Below, in pieces: positions 14,264-17,778 of a stretch of DNA of 17,778 nucleotides. The notes beneath the pieces were generated by a model. The model worked only from the letters and a program-made list of their open reading frames with translations. It was not told where the DNA came from and ran no database searches. The stretch spans positions 1 to 17,778 of the forward strand of contig JAKISV010000043.1 of NCBI GenBank assembly GCA_021648425.1, written 5' to 3'. The position numbers were made by a program, and so were the translations under genes. The DNA is from Rhizobiaceae bacterium (GTDB lineage: Bacteria > Pseudomonadota > Alphaproteobacteria > Rhizobiales > Rhizobiaceae). Positions within the stretch are counted from its first letter, which is position 1, and each line of letters starts with the position of its first letter.

Positions 14264-15637
14264 ATGAGTGATCTGGCTATCAGCGCCAGGAAGTCTGGTG
14301 GAATACCGATTTGGGCACTAAAACCTACCCAGATCAGAACAATATCCACACGGATTTCCAGTCATGCCGCCCAATGGGCAAAAGCCGCCGGGTTTGTTGG
14401 AGCAAAAGGCCAGCTGTGCCTGGTGCCCGGTAAAGATAACAATGTCGATGCGGTGCTTTATGGCCTGGGCAATTCATTTGCCCCCATGGATACCGCCAGA
14501 CTTGCGCGCCTCTTGCCTCGCGGTGAATATCGATTTGAATATGGAGTAACCAACCTTGATCTGGCAACTTTAGGCTGGTGCCTGGGTGCTTATCAATTCA
14601 ACAAATATAAAACCATGCCTCAACGCGCAGCCAGGCTGGTTGCTGATAAAACCATCGATATTCAATCAATCCGTTCAGCCGCCAGCGCTACCTGTTTGGC
14701 TCGCGATCTTATCAATACCCCGGCTAATGATCTGGGGCCTGAAGAGTTGGAACTAGCGGTTCGCACCCTTGCAAAATCTCACAAGGCAAGCGTTAAGGTC
14801 ATTAAGGGCGAAGCCCTTTTGAAACAGAATTTTCCTATGATTCACGCGGTTGGCCGCGCCAGCGCCTCAGCGCCAAGACTGATTGATATGCATTGGGGTG
14901 CACTAAAAGCCCCAAAAGTGACCCTTGTCGGCAAGGGTGTCAGCTTTGACACTGGTGGATTGAATATCAAGCCAGGAAACTCCATGACCCTGATGAAAAA
15001 AGACATGGGTGGCGCAGCCAATGTCCTGGGTTTGGCTGCCATGATTATGGATGCAAAATTGCCGGTTCGGTTGCGGGTATTAATTCCGGCTGTTGAAAAC
15101 TCTATTTCCTCCAATGCATTTCGCCCCGGTGATATTCTCGAAAGCCGCAAAGGCCTGAGTGTTGAAATAGGCAACACCGATGCGGAGGGTCGTTTGATTT
15201 TGGGGGATGCTTTATGCCTGGCCGATGAAGAAAGACCCGAGCTGTTAATTGACATGGCAACGCTTACAGGAGCAGCGCGCGTGGCACTTGGCCCTGATCT
15301 GCCACCATTTTATACCCATGATGATATACTGGCCAACGATATCGCATCCGCCGCTGAGAACCTCTACGACCCCCTGTGGCGAATGCCCCTGTGGCAGCCT
15401 TATAATTCCCTGCTGGCCTCAAAAACAGCCGACATAAATCATATCACCAGCGGCGGGTTTGCCGGCTCGGTTACCGCCGCCTTGTTCCTGTCTCGTTTTG
15501 TCAGTCAGACAAAAAGCTGGGTTCATCTGGATGTGTTTGGCTGGGTCCCCGCAGAAAAACCATGGGCGCAGATTGGTGGTGAGGCCCAGGGCATTCGCGC
15601 TTTGTTTCATGTCATCAATAAGCGCTATGCCAAATAG
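14264..15637 (+). CDS. Leucyl aminopeptidase family protein (M17, PepA-like)
   Basis: A 457-residue cytoplasmic dinuclear-metal aminopeptidase that removes N-terminal residues from peptides. The C-terminal catalytic domain is complete. The metal ligands and catalytic residues appear as Lys224 and Asp229 (VGKGVSFDTGG), Lys236, Asp247 (KKDMGGAA) and Asp306, Glu308, Arg310 (NTDAEGRL). Their relative spacing is identical to E. coli PepA residues 270, 275, 282, 293, 352, 354 and 356. The N-terminal domain is shorter and diverged from PepA. The ATG at 14264 has AGGGGA at a good distance. It is followed by marR and a YkfC-like endopeptidase on the same strand with no terminator between. A role in digesting muropeptide fragments is an inference from that neighbour; general peptide turnover is the alternative. 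Confidence 0.93.
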   Translation: MSDLAISARKSGGIPIWALKPTQIRTISTRISSHAAQWAKAAGFVGAKGQLCLVPGKDNNVDAVLYGLGNSFAPMDTARLARLLPRGEYRFEYGVTNLDLATLGWCLGAYQFNKYKTMPQRAARLVADKTIDIQSIRSAASATCLARDLINTPANDLGPEELELAVRTLAKSHKASVKVIKGEALLKQNFPMIHAVGRASASAPRLIDMHWGALKAPKVTLVGKGVSFDTGGLNIKPGNSMTLMKKDMGGAANVLGLAAMIMDAKLPVRLRVLIPAVENSISSNAFRPGDILESRKGLSVEIGNTDAEGRLILGDALCLADEERPELLIDMATLTGAARVALGPDLPPFYTHDDILANDIASAAENLYDPLWRMPLWQPYNSLLASKTADINHITSGGFAGSVTAALFLSRFVSQTKSWVHLDVFGWVPAEKPWAQIGGEAQGIRALFHVINKRYAK

Positions 15638-15670
15638 AGGCACCCTGATTTCAGACTTGTTTTAAACAGA

Positions 15671-15706
15671 TTGACCGGTTAAATGAAACGGTAGCGAAAC
15701 GAAACG
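15671..15706 (+). promoter_or_regulatory. Possible MarR operator and GAAACG repeats
   Basis: TTGACCGGTTAA (15671-15682) is a 12-base near-palindrome with one mismatched pair. Three copies of GAAACG follow at 15685, 15696 and 15701. They lie just upstream of the marR start, in the only gap of the cassette, and could serve autoregulation. This is a guess from position. Confidence 0.25.
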
Positions 15707-15715
15707 ATCTGAAAA

Positions 15716-16066
15716 ATGGCATTTGAACTGGACGAATCTCAAGCCCTGCATCTGTGGCACAGCGCTGCAATGATGCAGGTGCTCGACAATGTTCCCGATT
15801 TAACACTTCGCCAGACCGCAATTTTGTTGACCATCTATCTTGAGCGCCCCCCTCACACCGTTCGCGGTCTTGCGGCAAAATTGAATGTCACCAAACCGGT
15901 TATTACCAGGGCACTCGATACTATGGGCATCATGAAACTGGTAACCCGAAAACGCGATCCCCGCGACCGGCGTAATGTGATTATCCAGCGCACGGTTGAA
16001 GGTTCGTTATATCTGGAGAAGCTCGCTGAAATAATTGCCGGTTCCGCCGCAGAGTTGCAGCAATGA
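15716..16066 (+). CDS. Short MarR-family transcriptional regulator
   Basis: A 116-residue winged-helix protein, shorter than the usual 140-150 residues because the C-terminal dimerisation helix is brief. The order of elements fits MarR: an N-terminal helix (ALHLWHSAAMMQVL), LTLRQTAILLTIYLE, the helix-turn-helix (TVRGLAAKLNVTKPVITRALDTM) and the wing with the family's RKRDPRDRRNVIIQRT, where the D-x-R-D-R-R motif is clear. The last helix holds LEKLAEII. No strong ribosome site precedes the ATG. The stop codon overlaps the next gene's start (ATGA), so the two are co-translated. It probably regulates its own cassette in response to a small ligand. The ligand is unknown. Confidence 0.88.
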   Translation: MAFELDESQALHLWHSAAMMQVLDNVPDLTLRQTAILLTIYLERPPHTVRGLAAKLNVTKPVITRALDTMGIMKLVTRKRDPRDRRNVIIQRTVEGSLYLEKLAEIIAGSAAELQQ

Positions 16067-16971
16067 ATAGTCCGCCCGGCAGCCTCCCAACCCTTGATCC
16101 CCTTGACAGGCGGCTGAATGCTTACAGGTCTGATTTGGCCGACGCGCGATTGCGTGGAAAAGTTAAATCCGAAAAATATACCGATGGAAAATCAGGTAGG
16201 GTCTGCGTTCCGGTTGCCAACCTCAAAGGCAGCCCCGCAACAAAAGCCAACACCGAACACCAACTTCTGCTGGGTGAAGAAGTCAGGATTTTTGAAACAG
16301 TAAAAAACTGGTCCTGGGTACAGGCCGTTCGCGATGGCTATGTCGGTTATGTTGAAGCAGATAATGTTGCAACCCTTGAAATCAAACCCACCCATGTTGT
16401 TTGCGTGCCCTCCACCTATGTCTATCCTGAAGCAGAATTGCGAAGCCCGGTGCAGGCATGTTTGTCGATGGGTAGCCTGCTCTCGATAACTGGTACCCAA
16501 ACCGTGCGCGGTACAGATTATTTTATATTGAATGACGCCACAGCGGTAATCAAAAAACATCTTCGAAAAATTGATGACCATGCTGAAGATTTTGTCACTG
16601 TTTGTGAACAGCTAATCCACACGCCCTATCTGTGGGGCGGTTCATCGGCATTTGGTGTCGATTGTTCGGGTCTGGTTCAACTGGCCATGCGCATGTGCGC
16701 ACATGAAGTTTTGCGCGACAGCGATATGCAGGCAGCAACGATTGGTGAAGAAATTGAACCGGGCAATAAGCTTGAAAACCTGCAACGCGGCGACCTGATA
16801 TTCTGGCGCGGGCATATCGCTATTCACAAGGGAACTATCCACAAAACCCCCCACATTGTTCATGCTTCCGGCCACACTATGAGCGTCGCCATTGAACCAC
16901 TGCATGAAGCAATCGAGCGCATTGCCTATCTGTATGAAAAACCAATTGGTTTTCGCCGGCCGCAATTATGA
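16063..16971 (+). CDS. SH3-NlpC/P60 (C40) endopeptidase, YkfC-like
   Basis: A 302-residue cysteine peptidase without a signal peptide or membrane segment, so probably cytoplasmic. Two SH3-like regions (about 45-105 and 110-168, GRVCVPVANLKGSPATKA and WSWVQAVRDGYVGYVE) precede an NlpC/P60 domain (about 175-300). The catalytic cysteine is Cys201 in FGVDCSGLVQ. The general-base histidine is His251 (WRGHIAIH), and His267 in VHASGH is the probable third residue. Asp200 just before the cysteine matches the residue that, in Bacillus YkfC-type enzymes, holds the free N-terminal amine of L-Ala-gamma-D-Glu peptides. This points to recycling of muropeptide tails rather than wall cleavage. The start overlaps the marR stop by 4 bases. 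The stop overlaps the convergent toxin gene by 6 bases. Confidence 0.9.
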   Translation: MNSPPGSLPTLDPLDRRLNAYRSDLADARLRGKVKSEKYTDGKSGRVCVPVANLKGSPATKANTEHQLLLGEEVRIFETVKNWSWVQAVRDGYVGYVEADNVATLEIKPTHVVCVPSTYVYPEAELRSPVQACLSMGSLLSITGTQTVRGTDYFILNDATAVIKKHLRKIDDHAEDFVTVCEQLIHTPYLWGGSSAFGVDCSGLVQLAMRMCAHEVLRDSDMQAATIGEEIEPGNKLENLQRGDLIFWRGHIAIHKGTIHKTPHIVHASGHTMSVAIEPLHEAIERIAYLYEKPIGFRRPQL

Positions 16972-17409
16972 CTCAAGTTTCGCAGCTATCTCATCAAGCA
17001 TTTTAATATTTCCAAACGAACCCGCTTTTGAGAAATGTTTTGCATCCGCTGTCACCAATACAGCTTTTTCTTCAATTGCCACCGCATGATAAATGCTATC
17101 CTGCAGAGATGGATAGCCTGATTTGGAGTTGCCATGGCGCGAAATGGTTTGTGCAGTTTCCAGCATCGTAATTGTCGGCTCTATCAGGCGCATACCTGCT
17201 GCCCGCTGCAAGGCTAACAACTGGTGAATATCCCCAAACGGAATTTCATAATGCAAAGCCACTGAAAGCGCCTCATATAGCAACAGTCCTGGAGCTAATA
17301 ATTGAATATCATTCAGAATTGAATGGTGAAAAAGCCCTCTCGCCTGAGCACTGTCTGATTCATTCAAAAACAGTTTATTGAATACTGATGCGTCAACAAC
17401 AAATGTCAT
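16966..17409 (-). CDS. vapC: VapC-like PIN-domain ribonuclease toxin
   Basis: A 147-residue PIN-domain protein, typical VapC length. The acidic active-site residues are all visible: Asp6 (VVDASVF), Glu46 (LLYEALS), Asp104 (SLQDSIYHAVA) and Asp122 (VTADAKHF). Such toxins are magnesium-dependent RNases that inhibit translation when freed from their antitoxin. Its ATG overlaps the antitoxin stop (ATGA on the minus strand), the classic toxin-antitoxin coupling. The 3' end overlaps the convergent endopeptidase gene by 6 bases, so the module is packed tightly against it. The RNA target is unknown. Confidence 0.9.
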   Translation of the reverse strand: MTFVVDASVFNKLFLNESDSAQARGLFHHSILNDIQLLAPGLLLYEALSVALHYEIPFGDIHQLLALQRAAGMRLIEPTITMLETAQTISRHGNSKSGYPSLQDSIYHAVAIEEKAVLVTADAKHFSKAGSFGNIKMLDEIAAKLES

Positions 17410-17693
17410 GATTGATGGCGAGCTAATAATTCATCATTCCGGTTCTGCCGGATACGCCGCAACAACTCTATACTGTCGTACCCTTTGGTGTCCTCTTTGG
17501 TATCCCCCTTGGCATCAATGTCAGGTTTTTTTTCAAGTGCCTCAAGCGCCTTGATTTTGGCTTCCACCAGCAAGGCATCCTCAATCGCTTTTTCAACAAA
17601 TCGCGACCTTTTACTTTTTTGTATAGCATTCTCCAGTTTCAGTTTAGTCGCACCTGATAATGTAAAAGCGGCTCGTTCTTTTGCAGAGGTCAT
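17406..17693 (-). CDS. Ribbon-helix-helix-like antitoxin partner of the PIN toxin
   Basis: A 95-residue protein upstream of and overlapping vapC. Residues about 7-43 (AAFTLSGATKLKLENAI...SRFVEKAIEDALL) look like a ribbon-helix-helix DNA-binding unit of CopG/Arc type. A charged, repetitive linker follows (about 55-72, with GDTKEDTKG). The C-terminal segment YDSIELLRRIRQNRND is a plausible toxin-binding helix. Function is assigned mainly from gene order and overlap; the sequence alone is less certain than for the toxin. No strong ribosome site precedes the ATG at 17693. It would repress the operon through the dyad just upstream. Confidence 0.78.
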   Translation of the reverse strand: MTSAKERAAFTLSGATKLKLENAIQKSKRSRFVEKAIEDALLVEAKIKALEALEKKPDIDAKGDTKEDTKGYDSIELLRRIRQNRNDELLARHQS

Positions 17694-17712
17694 AGGAAAT
17701 TGTCCATTTTGA

Positions 17713-17726
17713 GTATTAATTTATAC
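17713..17726 (-). promoter_or_regulatory. Operator-like dyad of the toxin-antitoxin operon
   Basis: GTATTAATTTATAC is a 14-base near-palindrome (GTAT/ATAC arms, AATT centre, one mismatched pair). It lies between the predicted -10 box and the antitoxin start, a suitable place for antitoxin autorepression. Confidence 0.4.
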
Positions 17727-17732
17727 ACATAA

Positions 17733-17761
17733 TATATACCCTTCTACTCACCAAATTTCAA
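17733..17761 (-). promoter_or_regulatory. Predicted sigma-70 promoter of the toxin-antitoxin operon
   Basis: On the minus strand TTGAAA (17761-17756) is followed after exactly 17 bases by TATATA (17738-17733), close to the consensus -35 and -10 hexamers. The start codon is about 40 bases further on. It is the best promoter-like pair seen in the window. Confidence 0.5.
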
Positions 17762-17778
17762 TACCCCACCTGCATGTC

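Overview
The window reads as chromosomal DNA of an alphaproteobacterium. The fabA-fabB-fabI gene order and the agrobacterial/Caulobacter-type ctp/cpa pilus gene order both point to the Hyphomicrobiales (Rhizobiales). By eye the GC content is moderate, a little under 50%, which is low for that order. The genus cannot be fixed from the sequence alone. No rRNA, tRNA, CRISPR array, insertion sequence or phage gene was recognised.

Layout. (1) Positions 1-2429 hold the 3' end of fabA, then complete fabB and fabI: the anaerobic-type unsaturated fatty acid branch plus its enoyl-ACP reductase, closely spaced as an operon. (2) Positions 2434-3556 on the minus strand hold an exported DsrE-family protein and an orphan exported secretin N-domain ('pil_N') protein. 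(3) Positions 3557-3908 are a gene-free divergent control region with repeats, dyads and a possible CtrA site. (4) Positions 3909-13303 hold a Flp/Tad type IVc pilus locus: the Flp pilin with its own terminator, the prepilin peptidase cpaA with its own terminator, then a compact operon cpaB-cpaC-cpaD-cpaE-cpaF-tadB-tadC closed by a bidirectional terminator. The lipoprotein tadD converges on that terminator from the minus strand. (5) Positions 14264-16971 hold an M17 leucyl aminopeptidase, a short MarR regulator and a signal-less SH3-NlpC/P60 endopeptidase of YkfC type, overlapping the marR gene by 4 bases; this looks like a cytoplasmic muropeptide-salvage cassette. (6) Positions 16966-17761 on the minus strand hold a VapC-like PIN toxin and its ribbon-helix-helix-like antitoxin, with a recognisable promoter and operator-like dyad.

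How the parts work together. The Tad genes encode an adhesive pilus machine. CpaA matures Flp, CpaF powers assembly through the TadB/TadC inner-membrane platform, CpaE positions the machine, CpaC/CpaD/CpaB form the outer-membrane and periplasmic channel, and TadD is the pilotin-like TPR lipoprotein. The minor pseudopilins TadE/F/G are absent here and must lie elsewhere if the machine works. Separate terminators after flp and cpaA suggest that pilin, peptidase and machine are expressed as three units.

Most of the window is conventional. The least explained parts are the orphan pil_N protein with its CX3C tail, the dense dyads in the intergenic regions around the pilus genes and dsrE, and the aminopeptidase-MarR-YkfC cassette. 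I did not find a convincing entirely new system.
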